Shown: positions 37,401-44,228 of the stretch, piece by piece
Layout: each line of letters begins with the position of its first letter
How positions within the stretch are numbered: the stretch's first letter is position 1
Assembly: GCF_014203545.1 (NCBI RefSeq)
Contig: NZ_JACHJG010000002.1
Location: 496,001 to 560,000, forward strand
Direction of reading: 5' to 3'
Length of the DNA stretch: 64,000 nucleotides
Source of the DNA: Streptomyces netropsis
GTDB taxonomy: Bacteria; Actinomycetota; Actinomycetes; Streptomycetales; Streptomycetaceae
Translations under genes and position numbers: made by a program
Notes under the pieces: model-generated
Seen by the model: only the letters and a program-made list of their open reading frames with translations
Told to the model about the DNA's origin: nothing
The model's database searches: none

Positions 37401-39738
37401 CGCGACGGAATGGCCCCCGGCCGGCGCCGAGCCCGTGGAACTCACGGGCTGCTACGACCGGTTCGCCGACATCGGCTTCGCGTACGGCCCCGGATTCCAG
37501 GGGCTGCGGGCGGCATGGCGGCGTGACGGTGACGTCTTCGCCGAGGTGAGCCTCCCCGAGGGACTGGCCGCCGACGCGGGAGTGTTCGGCCTGCACCCCG
37601 CGCTGCTCGACGCCGCGATGCACGCCTCCCTGCTCGCCGACGGCGATACACAAGGCGGCGGCGGGCTGCCGTTCTCGTGGGAAGGCGTGTCACTGCACGC
37701 CACCGGCGCCTCCGACGTCCGGGTGCGGTTGACCCCGACCGGCGACAACGCGATATCCATCGCGCTCGCCGACACCTCGGGCGCCCCGGTCGCGTCGGTG
37801 GATTCGCTGCTGGTCCGTACCGTGACGCCCGAGCAGCTGAACGGCCCCGAAAAGCCGGTCGGCGAATCGATGTTCCGGGTGGACTGGGCACCGGTACGGG
37901 CAGCCGCCCCGGCGGGCACGCACACGGTGGCGCTGGTGGGCCCGGACACGTTCGGGCTGGCAGAGACCCTGCCGGGCATGGTCCTGCACCCGGATCTGGA
38001 GTCCTTGACGGCCTCCGGACTGGCCCTGCCGGACACCGTCCTGATCCCCGTGGCCGGTGGGCCCGACGACGACACGGTCGACTCCGTCCACGATCTGGTG
38101 TCCCGGGTGTTGGGTCAGTTGCAGGTGTGGTTGGAGGAGGAGCGGTTCGTCGGTTCGCGTCTGGTGTTCGTGACGCGGGGTGCGGTGGGCGGCGCCGATC
38201 TGGCTGCTGCTTCGGTGTGGGGTCTGGTGCGTTCGGCGCAGTCGGAGAACCCCGGTTGCTTCGGGCTGCTGGACCTCGGCACGGAAGACGTGACGTCCCT
38301 GCCGTTGGCGGAGGCGTTGGCTTCCGACGAGCCGCAGCTCGCCGTTCGTGAAGGCGAGCTGCGGGCAGCCCGACTGGCCCGCGTGCCCGCGCCGGACACG
38401 GCCCCCGAGGCCGTGTGGGGTGCGGACGGCACCGTGGTGATCACCGGTGGTACCGGCGGTCTCGGCGCGGTGACGGCCCGGCACCTGGTGGCCGAACACG
38501 GCGTCCGGCGGCTCCTGCTGGTCAGCCGTCGGGGCCTTGGGGCCGAAGGCGCCACGGACCTGGTCACGGAGCTGGAGCGACTGGGCGCGAGCGTCTCGGT
38601 CGCCGCGTGCGACGTGGCGGACCGGGACGCGCTGGCCGAGGCCCTGGCCTCGGTCGACGGCGACCACCCGCTGAGCGCCGTGGTCCACACCGCCGGTGTC
38701 CTGGACGACGGTGTGATCGGTTCGCTGACTCCCGAGCGGGTGTCCGCGGTGCTGCGTCCGAAGGTCGACGCGGCATGGAACCTGCACGAGCTGACCCGCG
38801 ATGCGGACCTGGCCGCCTTCGTGGTGTTCTCGTCCGTCGCCGGTACCTTCGGTGGAGCGGGTCAGGGCAACTACGCGGCCGGCAACGCCTTCCTCGACGC
38901 GCTCGTACAGCGGCGTCACGAAGAGGGCCTGGCCGGTGTGTCGCTCGTGTGGGGCCCGTGGGACCAGTCGGGCGGTATGACCGGCACGCTCACCGACGCC
39001 GATCTCCAGCGCATGGCCCGCTCCGGCATGCCGGCGTTGTCGGTCGAGCAGGGCGTGGCGCTGTTCGACGCGGCCCTGGCCGGAGGGGAACCCGTGGTGG
39101 TACCGGTGCGGCTCGACCTTCCGGCGCTGCGCACCCTGGGGGAGACACCGGCGCTGCTGCGCGGGCTGATCCACACCCCCGCGCGCAGGACCGTGACGGC
39201 CGTGCCCGACGCCGCCGAGGGGCTCACGCAGCGGCTGGGCGGACTGAGCGACGACGAACGCCGTGACGTCCTCCTGGAACTGGTCCGCGACCAGGCCGCG
39301 GCGGTCCTCGGCCACGCGGACGGGCAGGCGATCGCCTCCACCCGCCAATTCCAGGACCTGGGATTCGACTCCCTCACGTCCGTGGAGTTCCGGAACCGCA
39401 TGAACAGGGCCACGGCGCTTCGGCTTCCGGCCACGCTCCTGTTCGACTACCCGACCCCGGCCGAACTCGTGGGCTACCTCCACACCCAGCTCGCGGTGGA
39501 AGGGGACGCCGGACCCGGGTCGATCCTCGGCGCGCTCGACACGCTGGAGAAAGCGATCGCGGAGCTGAACGTCGACGCGCAGGTCCATAAGCAGGTGTCC
39601 GGACGCCTTGAGGTGCTCCGAACCAAGTGGGAGGCCCTGCGCGGCGAAGCACGCACCGAAGAAGAGGAGTTCGACATCGACTCGGCCTCGGACGACGAGG
39701 TGTTCGCGCTCCTCGACGACGAGCTCGGCCTGTCCTGA
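7408..39738 (+). CDS. Type I modular polyketide synthase, six modules, 10,776 residues (NysC/AmphC-like)
   Basis: This very large synthase contains six extension modules, all with malonyl-type ATs (HAFH, GHSIGE). Five are KS-AT-DH-KR-ACP and the second is KS-AT-DH-ER-KR-ACP. The ATG at 7408 follows GGAG by seven bases and opens an N-terminal coiled-coil docking segment (residues about 1-33, ending [12 protein letters not shown]) just before the first KS. The open frame continues upstream inside the previous gene but lacks PKS sequence there. Every DH has HxxxGxxxxP, and every KR has catalytic Tyr/Asn plus an LDD or VDD motif, so they are B-type and should yield mostly E double bonds. The C-terminus (about 10,695-10,776) is an acidic, coiled-coil docking tail; there is no TE, so the chain passes to another synthase outside the window. 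The predicted segment is C=C, CH2-CH2, then four C=C. Size and layout resemble NysC and AmphC, but the ER position differs. Confidence 0.95.
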   Translation: MNTSTNQYVEALRSSLKEIERLRQQNQQLVAAAVEPIAVVGIGCRFPGGVASPEDLWRLVAEGRDAIADFPTDRGWDLGALAGDGPGGSLAQQGGFVYDAAEFDPGFFGISPREAVAMDPQQRMLLEVSWEALERAGIDPSSLRESPTGVFVGTTGQDYSTVITGSDEDAEVYSTTGHAASVISGRLSYTLGCEGPAVTVDTGCSSSLVALHLAAQALRGGECSLALAGGVTVMSTPGAFVSFTSQGGLAADGRCKSFSDDADGTGWAEGSGVLILERLSDAQRNGHPVLAVLRGSAVNQDGASNGLTAPNGPSQQRVIRAALENAHLAPADVDAVEAHGTGTTLGDPIEAQALLATYGQDRERPLLLGSLKSNIGHTQAASGVAGVIKMVMAIRNGVLPRTLHVTERSSHVEWSAGSVDLLTESVQWPEAGRVRRAGISSFGISGTNAHVIVEQAPAVESPAAEEPMVSPGVVPWVVSGRSPEALDAQLDRITTFASDHPDATPLDVGLSLAAGRSVFEHSAVLLASGEGVLEAARGVAAADESLLAVLFSGQGSQRLGMGRELYGRFPVFAEALDAVLAELDPLLDRPLREVMWGDDAEALNETGHTQPALFAVEVALFRLVESLGITPDFVAGHSIGEITAAHVAGVFPLADACRLVAARGRLMQALPSGGAMVAVQATEAEVLPLLTGTVSIAAVNGPTSVVIAGEEAAVLDLAGRLAAQGRKTSRLSVSHAFHSPLMEPMLDDFRQVVAGLTFEAPSIPVVSNLTGRVATSEEIRTPEYWVRHVREAVRFADGVRALVAEGVGTLLELGPDGVCSAMAAESVPEGTVVVPVLRKDRPEETAAVTTLARLHVGGVRVDWSAFFAGTGARRVDLPTYPFQNERYWPAGVANNTGDMRAAGLDSAGHPLLGAAVELANGEGALFTSRLSVQSHPWLADHVVGGRVLLPGTAFVELAIRAGDEVGCDRVEELALAAPLVLPEQGAIQFQVRVGAADDAGRRSVGMYSRAEGAVDAPWSGHATGVLAPGTGTAGAGFDATVWPPAGAEPVDLEGCYERLSEIGFDYGPLFRGLRAAWRRGDEVFAEVSLPEGVEADAVAFGLHPALLDAAQHAAAFGDLGAISHGGLPFSWEGVSLHASGASAVRARLSRTGEDMVSIAVADTTGGLVASVDSLVSRRVPTEQLTEADSVRRDSLFRVEWSAVRAEPVAAAGPVAVVGTDDAALAEALRATGTPADGYADLDALFAAGAVPDAVLVPVTGGEPGAEQAAATHAVTGSVLALAQRWLTDERSADARLVFVTRGAVAVAGDAPTDLAAAAAWGLVRSAQTENPGRFGLLDLDTAAASLASVPAALAVDEPQLAVRDGQPLAARLARLAVPDTAPEAVWDDNGTVMVTGGTGGLGAVMARHLVADRGVRRLLLVSRRGLAAAGAEDLVAELTAQDADVRVAACDVSDRTALTGLLESIDDAHPLRAVVHTAGVVDDGVIGSLTPERLSAVLRPKVDAVWNLHELTRDLDLTAFAVFSSVSATLGSAGQANYAAGNAFLDALAAHRRAAGLPGLSLAWGPWTQSVGMTGSLTDVDVERIARLGMPPLSVEQGVTLFDAALAGTEPVALPVRLDLPALRAKGEIPPLLRGLIRVPTRRAAAQSSNAVDSLVQRLVPLTDEERREVLLDLVRSQVALVLGHAGAGSVDVARQFQDLGFDSLTAVELRNRLNTASGLRLPATLVFDYPTPGVLADYLLDELFGAEAETAAPVPVRATAPVADDPIVIVGMACRYPGDVGSPEDLWRMVTEGADAVSGFPTDRGWDIDGLYDPDPDHPGRTHVRHGGFLHDAGEFDAEFFGMSPREALATDSQQRLLLETSWEAIERSGIDPVSLRGSQTGVFAGVMYNDYGNALTGEEFEGFRGNGSAPSVASGRVSYTFGLEGPAVTVDTACSSSLVAMHWAAQALRAGECSLALAGGVTVMSTPNTFVEFSRQRGLAADGRCKAFSDSADGVGWSEGVGMVVLERLSDARRNGHQVLAVVRGSAVNQDGASNGLTAPNGPSQQRVIRQALASGHLTSTDVDVVEAHGTGTTLGDPIEAQALLATYGRDRDAERPLLLGSVKSNIGHTQAAAGVAGVIKMVMAMRQGILPRTLHVTEPSTHVEWEAGSVELLTEQTAWPEGRVRRAGVSSFGISGTNAHVIVEQAPFTDSPVPEPTVSPDVVPWVVSGRTGAALDAQLDRVKTFAAERADIAPVDLGLSLATSRSLFGHRAVLLSSAEGVVEAARGVAVDRPLAVLFSGQGAQRLGMGRELYERFPVFAAAFDEVLAELDPLLDRPLREVMWGEDAGLLNETGSTQPALFAVEVALFRLVRSWGVKPDFLAGHSIGEVAAAHVAGVLSLGDAAKLVAARGRLMQALPSGGAMVAVQATEAEVLPFLTEVVSIGAVNGPSSVVVSGAEDAVLEIAGRLSADGRKTSRLSVSHAFHSPLMEPMLDDFRAVVGGLTFHAPSVPVVSNLTGRVAAAEELCSPEYWVRHVREAVRFADGVRTLAAEGVGTLLELGPDGVLSAMAAESVSEETVMVPVLRKDRPEETAAVSALARLHVQGVPVDWEAFFAGTAARRVDLPTYAFQHERFWPAGMLSNPGDMRAVGQASPGHPLLGAAVELADGEGALFTNRLSVRSHPWLADHAVMGRVLLPGTAFVELAIRAGDEVGCERIEDLALAAPLVLPERGAVQLQVRVGAADDAGRRSVGVYSRIEGAVDVPWTQHAMGVLVPGSGAAGAAFDATVWPPTGAEPVDVTGFYEARAEDGFVYGPEFRGLRAAWLRDGEVFAEVSLPDGAQAAADAFGLHPALLDAVLHAGGLIGSERQAVPFSWEGVSLHASGASAVRVRLSRASDGALAIDIADTSGAPVATVDSLLAREISADQLTEADTRDRDSLFRLEWSAAVTADHAVVGPVAVAGADVLGLAEALRAADVDVAVHTDLGALATSDGPVPGVVLVPVAGDADATVIDATHGATTLALGRLQQWLADERFGGSRLVFVTRGAVAVDAGGVADLAAASVWGMVRSAQTENPGCFGLVDLDASASAELPRALGTDEPQVVVRDGEVLAGRLARTATSGGLVPPMDGPWRLGSRAKGSLDALELAPCPEVLEPLTGRDVRIRVRAAGLNFRDVLNALDMYPGDAGVFGSESSGVVLEVGPEVTGLRPGDRVTGVVVGGFGSLVVADERRLARMPDAWSWETAASVPLVFLTAYYGLVELAGLRRGEKVLIHAGAGGAGMAAIQIARHLGAEVFATASEGKWDVLRSLGVADDHIASSRTTDFEAAFAAVAGDGGIDVVLNSLAGEFVDASLRLLTSGGRFIEMGKTDIRDAAGLQGIRYVSFDLGWVDPAHIQPMWDVLMGLFGEGVLRPLPVRTWDIRRARDAFRYMSLAKHVGKIVLTLPRTWAPDGTVLITGGTGGLAAELARHLVTERSVRHLLLVSRRGPDAPGAAELREELTALGAEVTVVASDIADRAAVAGLLAGIPVEHPLTAVVHTAGVLDDGVIASLTPERVAAVLRPKADAVWNLHELTRDLDLAAFVVFSSVSGTFGGAGQGNYAAGNAFLDALAHHRAAQGLPTVSLAWGAWAQGAGMTSGLDDRDIRRAAEAGMPLLSVEEGLALFDAALATGEPAVLPVRLDLAVLRTRGEAPALLRGLIRDRSRRTAVAGPAATADLPQRLSRLERAERLEALLDLVRAQAALVLGHASGDAVDPERAFRDLGFDSLTAVELRNKLNTATGLRLPATMVFDYPTVGVLADHLLEELTGPDTEPAVAEPTRTATQADDPVVVVGMSCRYPGGVSSPEDLWRLVTEGGHAMSGFPTNRGWDLDSLYDPDPERTGTVYTRSGGFLHDAGEFDPGFFGMSPREAMATDIQQRLLLELSWEAVERAGIDPATLRGSQTGVFAGAMHNGYGATLAGEEFEGFRGNGSALSVASGRISYTFGFEGPAVTVDTACSSSLVAMHLAAQALRAGECSLAVAGGVTVMSTPETFVEFARQRGLAPDGLSKAFSDSADGVGWSEGAGMVVLERLSDARRNGHPVLAVLRGSAVNQDGASNGLTAPNGPSQQRVIRRALASGGLSPADVDAVEAHGTGTKLGDPIEAQALLATYGRDRDAERPLWLGSVKSNLGHSQAAAGVAGVIKMVMAMRHGVLPRTLHVNEPSTHVDWSAGAVELLTEPVEWPDSGRARRAGVSSFGISGTNAHLILEQPPTVDEAVADGAVPDSAATESGLVPWVLSGKSPEALRGQAARLLSHVQALSAPRPADVAFSLVTERTAFEHRAVVLAGDLTDAVRGLAALAVGEPGAATISGSVSGGKLAFLFSGQGSQRIGMGRELYERFPVFAEALDAVLAELEPLLDGSLREVMWGDDTGPLNETGHTQPALFAVEVALFRLVSSWGVRPDFLAGHSIGELAAAHAAGVLSLPDACRLVAARGRLMQALPTGGAMVAVKATEAEVLPLLTDTVSLAAVNGPSSVVIAGDETEVLDIAGRLAAEGRKTSRLSVSHAFHSPLMEPMLDDFRAVVGDLTFAEPSVPVVSNLTGRQATSQELRSPEYWVRHVRETVRFADGVRTLADHGVTTFLELGPDGVLSAMAQESLSDGTATVVPVLRGNRPEETAALTALAHAYTAGVPVDWAGFFTGTGARRVELPTYAFQRQWFWPTGSAGAANAAAVGLTSVGHPLLNGAVELADGEGVLFTGRLSLQSHPWLADHAVLGRVLLPGTALLELAIRAGDEVDCDRVEELTLAAPLVLPEHGAVQVQLRVGVADDTGRRTVTVHSRPEGADEQSWSQHASGVLAGGAQPAGTDFDAVVWPPTGAEPLDVTGCYERFAEVGFAYGPVFRGLRAAWRRGDDVFAEVALSDDVQADAAAYGLHPALLDAALHASLLAGDGGEGGLPFSWEGVTLHATGASALRVRLSRSGADAVSIAVADTSGEPVASVDSLLVRAVSGEQLSDAAALSRNALFRPDWTPVRAEAVADRPMAVVGPDALGLAEGLTATGASVATHVDLASLSASDAPVPGVVLVGVAGRADTGPVAAAHEMTAEVLGRLQEWLAEERFVGSRLVFVTRGAVGGTDPAAAAVWGLVRSAQTENPGCFGLVDLDDASSVEFLPTALGADEPQVAVRDGEVMAARLARTTAGRPDAGPVWEPDGTVLITGGTGGLGAVLARHLVAERGVRRLLLASRRGGESAGTVELVAELAAHGADAQVVACDVADRDALAALLAAHPVSAVVHTAGVLDDGVIGSLTPERMAAVLRPKVDAAWNLHELTRGLDLSAFVVFSSLSGLLGGAGQGNYAAGNAFLDALMEHRRAEGLPGVSLAWGPWDRTGGMTGTLADADAERLARSGVPPLSAEQGVTLFDAALATDGPVVVPVRLDLPALRAQGEVPALLRGLVRTRSRRAVVAGSGTAAGLVQRLGRLDGTERHEVLLDLVRGQVALVLGHAKGDEVDPGRAFRDLGFDSLTAVELRNRLNTATGLRLPATLVFDYPSVRSLASYILDELMGGPDAEPVVPQLSRTAVADDPIVVVGMACRYPGGVSSPEDLWRLVTEGTDAISDFPTNRGWDVDGLYDADPEHAGTSYTRSGGFLHDAGEFDPEFFGMSPREALATDSQQRLLLEASWEAFERAGIDPASLRGSQTGVFAGVMYNDYGKALAGEEFEGFRGNGSAASVASGRVSYTLGLEGPAVTVDTACSSSLVAMHWAAQALRGGECSLALAGGVTVMSTPTTFVEFSRQRGLAADGRCKAFSDSADGVGWSEGVGMLVLERLSDARRNGHQILAVLRGSAVNQDGASNGLTAPNGPSQQRVIRQALASGGLSPADVDAVEAHGTGTTLGDPIEAQALLATYGRDRDEERPLLLGSVKSNIGHTQAAAGVAGVIKMVMAMRQGVLPQTLYADTPSSHVDWEAGAVELLTENTAWPEANRVRRAGVSSFGISGTNAHVIVEQAPSVKEPSREPVVSPGVVPWVVSARTEAALDAQVDRLRSFVADDTAATSVDVGLSLATGRSLFDHRAVLLASDEGGLAEAARGTATGEGPLAVLFSGQGAQRLGMGRELYGRFPVFAEALDAVLAELEPLVEGSLREVMWGEDAGLLNETGYTQPALFAVEVALFRLVESLGITPEYVAGHSIGEVAAAHVAGVFSLPDACRLVAARGRLMQALPSGGAMVAVQATEEEVLPFLTEAVSIAAVNGPSSVVVSGAEDAVLEIAGRLSADGRKTSRLSVSHAFHSPLMEPMLDDFRAVVGGLTFHAPSVPVVSNLTGRVAAAEELCSPEYWVRHVREAVRFADGVRTLVQEGVNTLLELGPDGVLSAMAAESVSEETVTVPVLRKDRPEETAAVTALARLHVRGVAVDWSAFFAGTGARRVDLPTYAFQRQWFWPAGTAMSVVDATAVGLTPAGHPLLNGSVELAVGEGVLFTSRLSVRSHPWLADHAVMGRVLLPGTAFVELAIRAGDEVGCDRIEELTLAAPLVLPEQGAVQVQVSVGAPDESGRRTVEVHSRPEGAVDVPWAQHATGVLTEGTAVTDAGFDAEVWPPTGAEPVELAGCYEQFAEEGFQYGPAFQGLEAAWRRGEDIFAEVRLPESVEGDADGFGLHPALLDAALHAALPAAAGTEDGGLPFSWEGVSLHASGASALRVRLSPAGANALAISVADASGAPVASVESLLVRAVSGEQLSGPEAPVRDSMFRVDWSPVRVAGSAGAESVALVGPDVFGLARVLPDALHHQELAALVASDAAVPDAVLIPVPGEPDGEPVESVHTSVSWALGQLQAWLEEERFAASRLVFVTRGAVDGVDLAAASVWGLVRSAQTETPGRFGLVDLDAADTSLTALPQALGVDEPQLAIREGEITAARLARVPGTGSEAAAWDAEGRVLVTGGTGGLGALVARHLVAEHGVRQLLLVSRRGLGVDGVDDLVAELAELGAEAVVAACDIADRDGLAELLAQHPVSAVVHAAGVLDDGVIGSLTPERMSAVLRPKVDAAWNLHELTRDLDLTAFVVFSSVAGTFGGAGQGNYAAGNAFLDALVQRRRQDGLPGVSLVWGPWDQSGGMTGTLTEADLQRMARAGMPALSAEQGVALFDTALAADEPVVLPVRLDLPVLRALGEVPSLLRGLVRVRSRRAAVAGSSAAAGLVQRLSRLEEADRREVLLDLVRSQVALVLGHAGGDEIDPARAFRALGFDSLTAVELRNRLSTVSGLRLPATLVFDYPTPDVLADYLLDELFGAEAEASVPVRALPPVADDPVVIVGMACRYPGGVSSPEDLWRLVSEGADAVSGFPTNRSWDVDGLYNPDPDHQGTAYTRSGGFLHDAGGFDPEFFGMSPREALATDSQQRLLLEASWEAFERAGIDPASLRGSQTGVFAGLMYNDYNVVLGGDEFEGFKGSGTSPSVASGRVSYTLGLEGPAVTVDTACSSSLVAMHWAMQALRSGECSLALAGGVTVMSTPSVFVEFSRQRGLSADGRCKAFSDSADGVGWSEGVGMLVLERLSDARRNGHQILAVVRGSAVNQDGASNGLTAPNGPSQQRVIRQALASGGLSPADVDAVEAHGTGTTLGDPIEAQALLATYGRDRDEERPLLLGSVKSNIGHTQAAAGVAGVIKMVMAMREGVLPQTLHVDTPSSHVEWEAGAVELLTENTAWPESGRVRRAGVSSFGISGTNAHVVLEQAPSAGAAQAGPGESPTVESGVVPWVLSGRTAEALRAQADRLLSAVRDGGTRSVDVGFSLATSRSVFDHRAVVLADDHEHAVRALAALSAGAPDPAVLEGSPTGGKTALLFSGQGSQRLGMGRELYERFPVFAAALDAVLAELEPQLDGSLRDVMWGERPELLEQTGYAQPALFAVEVALFGLVRSWGVKPDFLAGHSIGEVAAAHVAGVLSLPDACRLVAARGRLMQALPAGGAMVAVQASEAEVLPLLTDEVSIAAVNGPNALVIAGGEDAVLEIAGQLAADGRKTSRLSVSHAFHSPLMEPMLDDFRAVVEGLRFGAPEVPVVSNLTGRVATSEELCSPEYWVRHVREAVRFADGVQTLVGEGVGTLLELGPDGVLSAMAQSSVPDGTVTVPVLRKGRPEELAAMTALAHVHVTGTPVSWEDVFEGRGARRVDLPTYAFQRQWFWPAGALSAPGDMRAAGLGSAGHPLLGAAVELAGGEGVLFTGRLSVQSHPWLADHVVMGRVLLPGTALVELAIRAGDEVGCDRIDELTLAAPLVLPERGAVQVQVRVGVADEAGRRTVTVHSRTDGGEELPWSQHAMGVLVPGADTADTGFDATVWPPAGAEPVDLAGFYEARAEDGFAYGPEFQGLRTAWRRDGEVFAEVALPEAEGREADGFGINPALLDAALHASVFAGLDSDDRGGLPFSWEGVSLHASGASAVRVRLSRAGASAVSIALADAAGTPVASVDSLLVRAVSPEQLGGPEVTVGDSMFRVDWAPVRGAASPAVESVALVGPDVFGLAEALPDTVLHPDLASLAAGEGTVPDAVLIPVAGVSGDDPVASVHDLVAWVLGQLQVWLEEERFAGSRLVFVTRGAVGGADLAAASVWGLVRSAQSENPGCFGLLDLGTEDVTSLPLAEALASDEPQLAVREGELRAARLARVSDAVSDTVVWDAEGRVLITGGTGGLGALVARHLVAEHGVRRLLLVSRRGLAAHGVDDLVAELAELGAEAVVAACDIADRDGLAELLAQHPVSAVVHAAGVLDDGVIGSLTPERVSAVLRPKVDAAWNLHELTRDLDLTAFVVFSSVAGTFGGAGQGNYAAGNAFLDALVQRRHEEGLAGVSLVWGPWDQSGGMTGTLTDADLQRLARSGMPALSVEQGVALFDAALAGVEPVVVPVRLDLPALRASGEAPSLLRGLVRVRSRRAAVTGSSAAAGLVRRLSGLNGEERREALLDLVRSQVALVLGHVSGDEIDPSRAFRALGFDSLTAVELRNRLNTVTGLRLPATLVFDYPSVQALASFVGEELLGSDAAVAAPVPSRTMVSDDPVVIVGMACRYPGGVSSPEDLWRLVTDGTDAVSGFPTNRGWDVEGLYDADPGHAGTSYTRSGGFLHDAGEFDPEFFGMSPREALATDSQQRLLLEASWEAFERAGIDPASLRGSQTGVFAGVMYSDYGSTLNGKEFEGHQGQGSAGSVASGRVSYTFGLEGPAVTVDTACSSSLVSLHLAAQALRSGECSLALAGGVTVMSTPSVFVEFSRQRGLSADGRCKAFSDSADGVGWSEGVGMLVLERLSDAQRNGHRILALVRGSAINQDGASNGLTAPNGPSQQRVIRQALASGGLSPADVDAVEAHGTGTTLGDPIEAQALLATYGRDRDEERPLLLGSVKSNIGHTQAAAGVAGVIKMVMAMREGVLPQTLHVTAPSSHVDWEAGAVELLRENTAWPQSGHARRAGISSFGISGTNAHVIVEQAPSVKEPSREPVVSPGVVPWVVSARTGAALDAQVDRLRSFVADDTAATSVDVGFSLVTGRSVFEHRAVLLSTDDRVIEAARGTAAGEGSLAVLFSGQGSQRIGMGRELYARFPVFADALDKALSVLDEHLDRPLRDVMWGDDPDELNRTGCTQPALFAVEVALFRLVESLGITPDFVAGHSIGEIAAAHVAGVFSLEDAGRLVAARAGLMQALPAGGAMVAVQATEAEVLPLLTDEVSIAAVNGPSSVVVSGVEDAVLEIAGKLSAEGRKTHRLPVSHAFHSPLMEPMLEDFHAVVSGLSFNAPSVPVVSNLTGRLATSEELCSPQYWVRHVCEAVRFADGVRTLADEGVDTFLELGPDGVLSAMAAESVPDGTAVVPVLRKDRPEETAAVTALARLHVQGVTVDWTAFFAGTGARRVDLPTYAFQRQWFWPVGALSAPGDMRAAGLGSAGHPLLGAAVELAGGEGVLFTGRLSVQSHPWLADHVVMGRVLLPGTALVELAIRAGDEVGCDRIDELTLAAPLVLPEQGGVQLQLWVGGPDETGSRTLGIHSRPDSGDELPWTQHATGVLTAGTDATEGGFDATEWPPAGAEPVELTGCYDRFADIGFAYGPGFQGLRAAWRRDGDVFAEVSLPEGLAADAGVFGLHPALLDAAMHASLLADGDTQGGGGLPFSWEGVSLHATGASDVRVRLTPTGDNAISIALADTSGAPVASVDSLLVRTVTPEQLNGPEKPVGESMFRVDWAPVRAAAPAGTHTVALVGPDTFGLAETLPGMVLHPDLESLTASGLALPDTVLIPVAGGPDDDTVDSVHDLVSRVLGQLQVWLEEERFVGSRLVFVTRGAVGGADLAAASVWGLVRSAQSENPGCFGLLDLGTEDVTSLPLAEALASDEPQLAVREGELRAARLARVPAPDTAPEAVWGADGTVVITGGTGGLGAVTARHLVAEHGVRRLLLVSRRGLGAEGATDLVTELERLGASVSVAACDVADRDALAEALASVDGDHPLSAVVHTAGVLDDGVIGSLTPERVSAVLRPKVDAAWNLHELTRDADLAAFVVFSSVAGTFGGAGQGNYAAGNAFLDALVQRRHEEGLAGVSLVWGPWDQSGGMTGTLTDADLQRMARSGMPALSVEQGVALFDAALAGGEPVVVPVRLDLPALRTLGETPALLRGLIHTPARRTVTAVPDAAEGLTQRLGGLSDDERRDVLLELVRDQAAAVLGHADGQAIASTRQFQDLGFDSLTSVEFRNRMNRATALRLPATLLFDYPTPAELVGYLHTQLAVEGDAGPGSILGALDTLEKAIAELNVDAQVHKQVSGRLEVLRTKWEALRGEARTEEEEFDIDSASDDEVFALLDDELGLS
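7507..12640 (+). other. PKS module 'C1': KS-AT(malonyl)-DH-KR-ACP
   Basis: Residues about 34-1745. The KS active-site context is DTGCSSS rather than DTACSSS; the Cys and both His motifs are intact. AT starts near 9046 with GHSIGE and HAFHS. DH near 10129 has [11 protein letters not shown] and LLDAAQ. KR near 11577 has [12 protein letters not shown] and NYAAGN. ACP Ser is at 12517-12519. Expected product: a double bond. Confidence 0.92.
12700..18770 (+). other. PKS module 'C2': KS-AT(malonyl)-DH-ER-KR-ACP (fully reducing)
   Basis: Residues about 1765-3788. DH at about 15319 onward has [11 protein letters not shown] and LLDAVLHA. The ER, about 16750-17650, has [18 protein letters not shown] and the NADPH motif [20 protein letters not shown]. 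The KR near 17707 has TGGTGGLA and LDDG with NYAAGN. ACP Ser is at 18649-18651. This is the only ER in the window and should give a saturated two-carbon unit that interrupts the polyene. Confidence 0.93.
14572..15003 (+). repeat. AT-region copy 1 (module C2), near-identical to 25921-26352
   Basis: This 432-base stretch of the module C2 AT aligns without gaps to 25921-26352 of module C4, with roughly 15-20 differences counted by eye. Third positions here use more T and G than flanking sequence. The identity exceeds what AT homology needs and suggests intragenic conversion. Confidence 0.8.
18829..23980 (+). other. PKS module 'C3': KS-AT(malonyl)-DH-KR-ACP
   Basis: Residues about 3808-5525. KS Cys and histidines are present (the last motif reads [11 protein letters not shown]). 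AT has GHSIGE and HAFHS near 20995. DH near 21511 has [11 protein letters not shown] and [13 protein letters not shown] near 22933 has [12 protein letters not shown] and NYAAGN. ACP Ser is at 23860-23862. Expected product: a double bond. Confidence 0.92.
25291..25472 (+). repeat. KS-AT linker copy 1 (module C4), near-identical to 35635-35816
   Basis: This 182-base piece spans the KS-AT linker, normally one of the most variable parts of a module. It differs from 35635-35816 in module C6 at only two positions seen by eye. Confidence 0.88.
25921..26352 (+). repeat. AT-region copy 2 (module C4), near-identical to 14572-15003
   Basis: Second copy of the 432-base AT block found in module C2. Both end at the same GTRTL-like stretch (VRTL) of the AT, after which the sequences diverge. 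Confidence 0.8.
31801..32090 (+). repeat. Post-AT linker/DH start copy 1 (module C5), similar to 36949-37238
   Basis: About 290 bases covering the post-AT linker and first part of the DH align without gaps to 36949-37238 in module C6, with about a dozen differences. Confidence 0.78.
32959..33237 (+). repeat. KR structural-region copy 1 (module C5), near-identical to 38107-38385
   Basis: This 279-base block in the N-terminal structural half of the KR differs from 38107-38385 in module C6 by two adjacent-codon changes only (Ala versus Val in ERFAGS/ERFVGS). Confidence 0.9.
35635..35816 (+). repeat. KS-AT linker copy 2 (module C6), near-identical to 25291-25472
   Basis: Second copy of the 182-base linker block, encoding the same [20 protein letters not shown] segment as module C4. 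Confidence 0.88.
36949..37238 (+). repeat. Post-AT linker/DH start copy 2 (module C6), similar to 31801-32090
   Basis: Second copy of the linker/DH block of module C5; the linker peptide [20 protein letters not shown] is shared. Confidence 0.78.
38107..38385 (+). repeat. KR structural-region copy 2 (module C6), near-identical to 32959-33237
   Basis: Second copy of the 279-base block. Immediately after it the two modules diverge sharply, which marks a recombination edge. Confidence 0.9.
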
Positions 39739-39746
39739 AGTCCGCC

Positions 39747-39833
39747 GCCGGCCACCGCGAGGCGGTGGCCGGCCGCCCGGCCGGGGGTGTCCCCGGCCGG
39801 GCGGTCACAGGCGGATCCGTGACCGCCCGGCCG
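39747..39833 (+). terminator. Tandem and mutually exclusive GC hairpins after the giant PKS gene
   Basis: Nine bases after the PKS stop codon lies a 12-bp perfect stem (39747-39758 with 39762-39773). A 14-bp perfect stem follows (39773-39786 with 39791-39804). A third, 15-bp perfect stem (39794-39808 with 39819-39833, ten-base loop) uses bases of the second stem's right arm, so stems two and three cannot form together. There is no T tract, as is common for Streptomyces terminators. Likely a terminator; an attenuator role is inference. Confidence 0.72.
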
Positions 39834-39840
39834 CGGAAAA

Positions 39841-39876
39841 CTAGCAATTTTCCGACTTCCCATCCTTTGAAATGGG
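39841..39876 (+). promoter_or_regulatory. AT-rich promoter candidate with a degenerate PimM-type box upstream of the sugar operon
   Basis: Bases 39841-39856 (CTAGCAATTTTCCGAC) match 12 of 16 positions of the published PimM operator CTVGGGAWWTCCCBAG. They are followed by a small inverted repeat, CCCAT (39859-39863) and ATGGG (39872-39876). This is the least GC-rich stretch between the PKS and rmlA and is a plausible promoter for the sugar genes. The link to the PAS-LuxR regulator is inference. Confidence 0.35.
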
Positions 39877-39934
39877 GTGGCTGTCGCGCCGATGTGACCC
39901 GGAGGCAAGAGCCGTCGAAGGAAGGGACGACACG

Positions 39935-39991
39935 ATGACGATCACCACCGGGAAATCGGACGCGGTGCTGCCCCACGGCGCCGCACGGTGA
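39935..39991 (+). CDS. Possible 18-residue leader peptide upstream of rmlA
   Basis: An ATG at 39935 is preceded by a good ribosome site (GAAGGAAGGGA) and encodes MTITTGKSDAVLPHGAAR before a TGA. The stop overlaps a GTG at 39988 (GTGA) that opens an out-of-phase frame to 40236, running into rmlA. The protein has no recognisable family. It could be a translated leader, the relic of a decayed gene, or chance. The 370-base gap between the PKS and rmlA otherwise holds only hairpins and the promoter candidate. Confidence 0.3.
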   Translation: MTITTGKSDAVLPHGAAR

Positions 39992-40108
39992 GCGGCCGCG
40001 AGGTGTCCGAAGCAACCATCCGGCTCGCGCCGGCGGCCGAGCTGTTCGGTGCGGTCGAAACGCGGTCAAGGCCTGAAGCCCTTCAGCGTCGCGAGGAAAG
40101 GATCTTCC

Positions 40109-41176
40109 ATGAAGGCTCTGGTGTTGTCGGGCGGGGCGGGCACCCGTCTGCGACCGTTCAGCTACTCCATGCCGAAACAGCTCATGCCGATCGCCAACAA
40201 GCCCGTTCTGGAACATGTGTTGGAGACCATCCGTGAGCTGGGCGTCACCGAGGTGGGAGTGATCGTCGGTGACCGGGGGCCGCACATAGCGGCCGTCCTC
40301 GGCGACGGTTCCCGCTTCGGCGTGCGGCTGACCTTCATCGAACAGAAGGAGCCCCTCGGCCTCGCCCACACCGTCTCGGTGGCCCGGCCCTTCCTCGGCG
40401 ACGACGACTTCGTGATGTATCTCGGGGACAACATGCTTCCCGACGGCATCACCGAACTCGCCGAGGAGTTCGCCGAGCACCGCCCCGCCGCCCAGGTCGT
40501 CGTCCGCAAGGTCGCGGACCCGCGTGCCTTCGGGGTGGCCGAACTCGGGCCGGACGGCGAGGTCGTCCGCCTCGTGGAGAAGCCCGCGGAACCGCGCAGC
40601 GACCTCGCGCTGATCGGCGTGTACTTCTTCACCTCCGCCATCCACGAGGCCGTGGACGCCATCGAACCCAGCCACCGGGGCGAGCTGGAGATCACCGACG
40701 CCGTCCAGTGGCTCGTGACCGCCGGCGCGGACGTACGCGCCCGTGAGTACCACGGGTACTGGAAGGACACCGGTCGCGTCGAGGACGTACTGGAGTGCAA
40801 CCGGAAGGTGCTCGAGGGCATCGAGCACTCGGTCGCGGGGGAGGTCGACGACGCCAGTGAACTGACCGGCCCCGTGATCGTCGAGGCCGGTGCCCGCGTC
40901 GTCCGCTCCCGGATCGAGGGCCCGGCGATCATCGGCGCGGGCACCCTCGTGGAGGACAGCCGCGTCGGCCCGTACACGGCCCTCGGCCGTGACTGCGTGC
41001 TGCGCCACACCCGAATCGACCACTCCATCACCTTGGAAGGTGCCATGGTGACCCACGTTCGCGGTCTGCACGGCTCGCTGATCGGCCGCTCGGCCACCGT
41101 CGACGCCACCGAGGTGGGCGCGGGCCGCCACCGGATCGTCGTCGGCTGCCACGCCCACGTCGAGGTGACGGCATGA
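40109..41176 (+). CDS. rmlA: Glucose-1-phosphate thymidylyltransferase (RmlA, long antibiotic-cluster form)
   Basis: This 355-residue enzyme should join dTTP and glucose-1-phosphate to dTDP-glucose, the first step to dTDP-deoxysugars. The nucleotidyltransferase signature GGAGTRLRPFSYSMPKQ lies near the N-terminus (MKALVLSGG), with LGDNM and VEKP motifs further on. The C-terminal third has the hexapeptide-like pattern (GPVIVEAGARVV, GPAIIGAGTLV) of the long StrD-type form found in antibiotic clusters, rather than the roughly 290-residue cell-wall form. The ATG at 40109 follows GAGGAAAGG; an in-frame earlier start at 40049 lacks a ribosome site and conserved sequence. The stop overlaps the next start as ATGA, so rmlA and rmlB are translationally coupled. 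The gene should supply the glycosyltransferase two genes downstream. Confidence 0.93.
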   Translation: MKALVLSGGAGTRLRPFSYSMPKQLMPIANKPVLEHVLETIRELGVTEVGVIVGDRGPHIAAVLGDGSRFGVRLTFIEQKEPLGLAHTVSVARPFLGDDDFVMYLGDNMLPDGITELAEEFAEHRPAAQVVVRKVADPRAFGVAELGPDGEVVRLVEKPAEPRSDLALIGVYFFTSAIHEAVDAIEPSHRGELEITDAVQWLVTAGADVRAREYHGYWKDTGRVEDVLECNRKVLEGIEHSVAGEVDDASELTGPVIVEAGARVVRSRIEGPAIIGAGTLVEDSRVGPYTALGRDCVLRHTRIDHSITLEGAMVTHVRGLHGSLIGRSATVDATEVGAGRHRIVVGCHAHVEVTA

Positions 41177-42153
41177 GGCTCCTGGTCACCGGCGCGGCCG
41201 GCTTCATCGGCTCGACGTACGTCCGTACGCTCCTGGACGGCGGCTATCCCGGCTACGAGGACGCCCACGTCACCGTCCTGGACAAGCTGACCTACGCGGG
41301 CAACCGCGACAACCTGCCCGGCACGCACCCCCGCATGACGTTCGTCCGCGGCGACATCAACGACCTGCCGCTCCTGCTCGATCTGCTGCCCGGGCACGAC
41401 GCCGTGGTGCACTTCGCCGCCGAGTCGCACGTCGACCGCTCCCTGACGGCCGCGGCGGACTTCATCCGGACGAACGTCTGCGGCACCCAGAACCTCCTCG
41501 AAGCGTGCCTGCGCAGCGGTGTCCAGCGCGTCGTGCACGTCTCCACCGACGAGGTGTACGGCTCCATCTCCGAGGGCTCCTGGACCGAGGAGTGGCCACT
41601 GGAGCCCAACACCCCGTACGCGGCCTCCAAAGCGGCCTCCGACCTGGTGGCGCGCTCGTACTGGAAGACGCACGGCCTGGACCTGTCGATCACCCGCTGC
41701 TCCAACAACTACGGGCCGTACCAGCACCCCGAGAAGCTCATCCCGCTGTTCGTCACCAATCTGCTCGAGGGCCGGACCGTCCCCCTCTACGGGGACGGCC
41801 GCAACATCCGCGAGTGGCTGCACGTCGACGACCACTGCCGGGGCATCCAGCTCGTCCTGACCAGCGGGCGGTCCGGTGAGATCTACAACATCGGCGGCGG
41901 CGACGCATACACCAACGTCGAGATCACCCGGCGGCTGCTGGAGCTGTGCGGCGCCGACGAGTCCATGGTCCGCCACGTCGCCGACCGCAAGGGACACGAC
42001 CTGCGCTACTCCATCGCGGAGGACAAGATCCGGGACGAGCTGGGATACGTCCCGCTGACCTCCTTCGAACGCGGCCTCTCCGACACGGTCGGCTGGTACC
42101 GGGACAACCCCGGCTGGTGGAAGGCGTCCAAGCCGCAGGAGGAAGCGAAGTGA
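41173..42153 (+). CDS. rmlB: dTDP-glucose 4,6-dehydratase (RmlB)
   Basis: This 326-residue extended SDR should convert dTDP-glucose to dTDP-4-keto-6-deoxyglucose, the common precursor of 6-deoxyhexoses. The NAD-binding motif GAAGFIGS is at residues 7-14, the catalytic triplet Thr-Asp-Glu (STDEVYG) at 125-127, and Tyr149/Lys153 in YAASK. Length is normal for the family. The start overlaps the rmlA stop by four bases, and its own stop overlaps the glycosyltransferase start (GTGA). No 2,3-dehydratase, 3,5-epimerase, aminotransferase or C-methyltransferase is visible beside it, so either the sugar is simple (4-reduced, possibly O-methylated) or the other genes lie upstream of the window. Confidence 0.95.
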   Translation: MRLLVTGAAGFIGSTYVRTLLDGGYPGYEDAHVTVLDKLTYAGNRDNLPGTHPRMTFVRGDINDLPLLLDLLPGHDAVVHFAAESHVDRSLTAAADFIRTNVCGTQNLLEACLRSGVQRVVHVSTDEVYGSISEGSWTEEWPLEPNTPYAASKAASDLVARSYWKTHGLDLSITRCSNNYGPYQHPEKLIPLFVTNLLEGRTVPLYGDGRNIREWLHVDDHCRGIQLVLTSGRSGEIYNIGGGDAYTNVEITRRLLELCGADESMVRHVADRKGHDLRYSIAEDKIRDELGYVPLTSFERGLSDTVGWYRDNPGWWKASKPQEEAK

Positions 42154-43343
42154 CCGCAGTGGCCCAAGGAACCCCCATGCGGATCCTGATGATCCCGAGC
42201 CCCGTCGTCACCCACCTCATGCCCTTGGTCCCCCTGGCATGGGCACTGCGCTCCGCGGGCCACGAGCTCCTCGTCGTCGGACAGCCGGACCTGATGGGCG
42301 TGGCCCGGCAGGCCGGGCTGAACGCCGTGAGCATCGGCGACCGGTTCGGCATGGAGGAGGTCTTCCACGGAATGCTGGAACCGGGCAAGCGCCCCATCGA
42401 GCTGTGGGGCCGGCTCCACCCCGATCACCTGAAGCACTTCCCCCCGGTCTGGAAGGACCACGGCGAGCGCGTACTGCCCGCCTACCTGGAGCTCGCCCGC
42501 GCGTACCGCCCCGACCTGATCGTGGCCGATCCGATGGAGTTCAACACCCTCGTGGTGGGCGGGCTGCTGGGCGTCCCGGTCCTGCACCACCGGTTCGGTG
42601 TCGACGCGGTGTCCGAGCCGGTGCGCGCGGCCGCGCGGGGCGCGATGCGGGATTCCTGCTGGGCCCTGGGCCTCGACGAGCTGCCCGATCCCGACATTCA
42701 GCTCGACCCCTGCCCCCCGAGCCTGCAACTGCCCAGCCTCGATGAGGCCCTTCCCATCCGCTACGTGCCCTTCAACGGCAGTGGCGAGGTGCCCGCCTGG
42801 CTCCGCGAGGAGCGACCGTCGGCCACGGGGAAGCGGCGCGTCGTGGTCTCGCTGGGGACCCGTACGCTCGCGCTCAACGGAGTGCCCTTCGTGCGCGGCC
42901 TGTTGCGGGCCTTCGACGGTCTGCGGGACGTCGAGGCCGTCGCCACCGTCCCGGAGGCGTTCCGGGGCGAGATCGGAGCCGTGCCGGGCAACGTGCGCAT
43001 GACCGACCCGGTGCCGCTCCACCTGCTCGTGGAGACCTGCGACGCGGTCGTCCACCACGGAGGGTCGGGCACGGTGCTGACCGCCGTGTCCGCCGGGCTC
43101 CCGCACCTGGTACTGCCGCAGATGGCCGACCAGTTCGGGCACGCCGACCAGCTGGTCGCGGCGGGGGCGGGCCTCGCGATCGACGACGCCGCGGGGCAGG
43201 ACGACACGGTGCGACTGCGGTGCGCGCTGGAGGAACTGCTGTCGGAGCCCGGCTACGCCAAGGCGGCGTGGGAACTGCGCGAAGCCATGCGGGAGATGCC
43301 CACCCCGGCCGAGGTCGTGGCCGGACTCGGGCGACTCCTCTGA
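42150..43343 (+). CDS. GT-B (GT1) glycosyltransferase, DesVII/EryCIII-like
   Basis: This 397-residue protein should transfer a dTDP-deoxysugar to the polyketide. The N-terminus (RILMIPSPVVTHLMPLVPLA followed by WALRSAGHE) and the nucleotide-sugar motif HHGGSGT at residues 302-308, followed by GLPHLVLPQMADQFGHADQL, are typical of GT1 enzymes of macrolide clusters. Start chosen at GTG 42150, which overlaps the rmlB stop and follows AGGAGG; an ATG at 42177 (MRILM) is possible. DesVII-like members need a P450-like helper protein; none is visible here, so the enzyme is either independent or its partner is outside the window. The actual sugar and acceptor cannot be read from sequence. Confidence 0.88.
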   Translation: MTAVAQGTPMRILMIPSPVVTHLMPLVPLAWALRSAGHELLVVGQPDLMGVARQAGLNAVSIGDRFGMEEVFHGMLEPGKRPIELWGRLHPDHLKHFPPVWKDHGERVLPAYLELARAYRPDLIVADPMEFNTLVVGGLLGVPVLHHRFGVDAVSEPVRAAARGAMRDSCWALGLDELPDPDIQLDPCPPSLQLPSLDEALPIRYVPFNGSGEVPAWLREERPSATGKRRVVVSLGTRTLALNGVPFVRGLLRAFDGLRDVEAVATVPEAFRGEIGAVPGNVRMTDPVPLHLLVETCDAVVHHGGSGTVLTAVSAGLPHLVLPQMADQFGHADQLVAAGAGLAIDDAAGQDDTVRLRCALEELLSEPGYAKAAWELREAMREMPTPAEVVAGLGRLL

Positions 43344-43385
43344 CCCCGTCCGCCCTCGACCGGTGCCGACCCACCCCCGTCACCC

Positions 43386-43411
43386 GGTGTGCGGCCGAAC
43401 GGCCGCACACC
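43386..43411. terminator. 11-bp perfect hairpin between glycosyltransferase and methyltransferase genes
   Basis: An 11-bp perfect stem (43386-43396 with 43401-43411) with a GAAC tetraloop lies 42 bases after the glycosyltransferase stop and 20 bases before the next start. No T run follows. It may partly terminate transcription or protect the upstream message. Confidence 0.55.
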
Positions 43412-43431
43412 CACCCTCACAAGGAGCGTCG

Positions 43432-44226
43432 ATGTCCGACCAGCCCGGCCAGTCCGCCCACCCCGCCGTCGAGTGCGACCTCCCCGACGGCCGGTCCGTC
43501 ATGGGCATCCATCCCCTGGAGACGGTCACGCTCTGGGGGGAGATCGCCGGGGATTCCCCCTACGCGCGCGCCTCCGCCGGGCTGGGCCCCGATGACGTGA
43601 TCCTGGACATCGGCGCGCACATCGGACTGGCCTCGATGCGGTTCGCCGAACAGGCCCCCGGCGCCCGGATCCTGTCCTTCGAGCCCGCCCCGGTGACCTA
43701 CGCCTGCCTGGCGGACAACGTCACCCGGCACGTCCCGACGGGCACCGCGTTCCCCCAGGCGGTGGGCGGCGAGGCGGGCACCGCGGAGCTCACCTTCCAC
43801 CCCTTCAACTCCTCGACGTCGACCCTGCACGCCGACCCGGAGGACGACCTGCGCAACTTCAAGGCGTTCGTCGACAACACCGAGGTGCCGGGGGACGCCC
43901 GCGAGCTGATGCTCAGCGCCTTCGGCGAGAAGCAGACGGTGACCGTCGACGTGACCACGGTGACCGCCGTGGTGAAGGAGCACGGCATCGAGCGGATCGG
44001 TCTGCTGAAGATCGACGTCGAGCGCGGTGAACTCGAGGTGTTGCGCGGGATCGACACCGGACTCTGGCCGCGGATCCAGCGCGTGCTCCTCGAAGTGCAC
44101 GACATCGACGGCCGGCTCGGCAGGATCGTCGCCGAGCTGGCCGGCCTCGGCTTCGAGGTCACGGTGTCGCAGGCGCCGGTCTTCGTCGGCGGCAGCGTGT
44201 TCAGCCTGCTCGCGACACGGCCCTGA
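43432..44226 (+). CDS. FkbM-family SAM-dependent methyltransferase
   Basis: This 264-residue protein carries SAM motif I (VILDIGAHIG, residues 57-65), the acidic loop after strand 2 (SFEPAP, 82-87) and the downstream LLKIDVERGELEVLRG segment typical of FkbM-type methyltransferases, which usually methylate oxygen. The ATG at 43432 follows AAGGAG at good spacing; an upstream in-frame ATG at 43363 lacks these. It lies directly after the glycosyltransferase, so O-methylation of the attached deoxysugar or the polyketide is a reasonable inference; the substrate is not readable. It ends two bases from the convergent SDR gene. Confidence 0.85.
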   Translation: MSDQPGQSAHPAVECDLPDGRSVMGIHPLETVTLWGEIAGDSPYARASAGLGPDDVILDIGAHIGLASMRFAEQAPGARILSFEPAPVTYACLADNVTRHVPTGTAFPQAVGGEAGTAELTFHPFNSSTSTLHADPEDDLRNFKAFVDNTEVPGDARELMLSAFGEKQTVTVDVTTVTAVVKEHGIERIGLLKIDVERGELEVLRGIDTGLWPRIQRVLLEVHDIDGRLGRIVAELAGLGFEVTVSQAPVFVGGSVFSLLATRP

Positions 44227-44228
44227 CC

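Larger units (their letters stand above)
34384..39738 (+). other. PKS module 'C6': KS-AT(malonyl)-DH-KR-ACP plus C-terminal docking tail
   Basis: Residues about 8993-10,776. AT near 35929 has GHSIGE and HAFHS. DH near 37012 has [11 protein letters not shown] and [13 protein letters not shown] near 38422 has [12 protein letters not shown] and NYAAGN. ACP Ser is at 39370-39372. The tail after about 39490 is rich in Glu, Asp and Leu (for example [12 protein letters not shown]) and looks like a docking coiled coil. No thioesterase follows. Confidence 0.92.

Noticed and set aside
32761..37653. Another long minus-strand frame in the PKS
   Set aside because: Same shadow effect over modules C5 and C6.
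39490..39738. Possible thioesterase domain at the end of the PKS
   Set aside because: The segment is too short and has no GxSxG; it is a docking tail.
7408..39738. Regular repeats that might suggest CRISPR or a satellite
   Set aside because: They are homologous PKS modules of about 5.2-6.1 kb, not short direct repeats with spacers.
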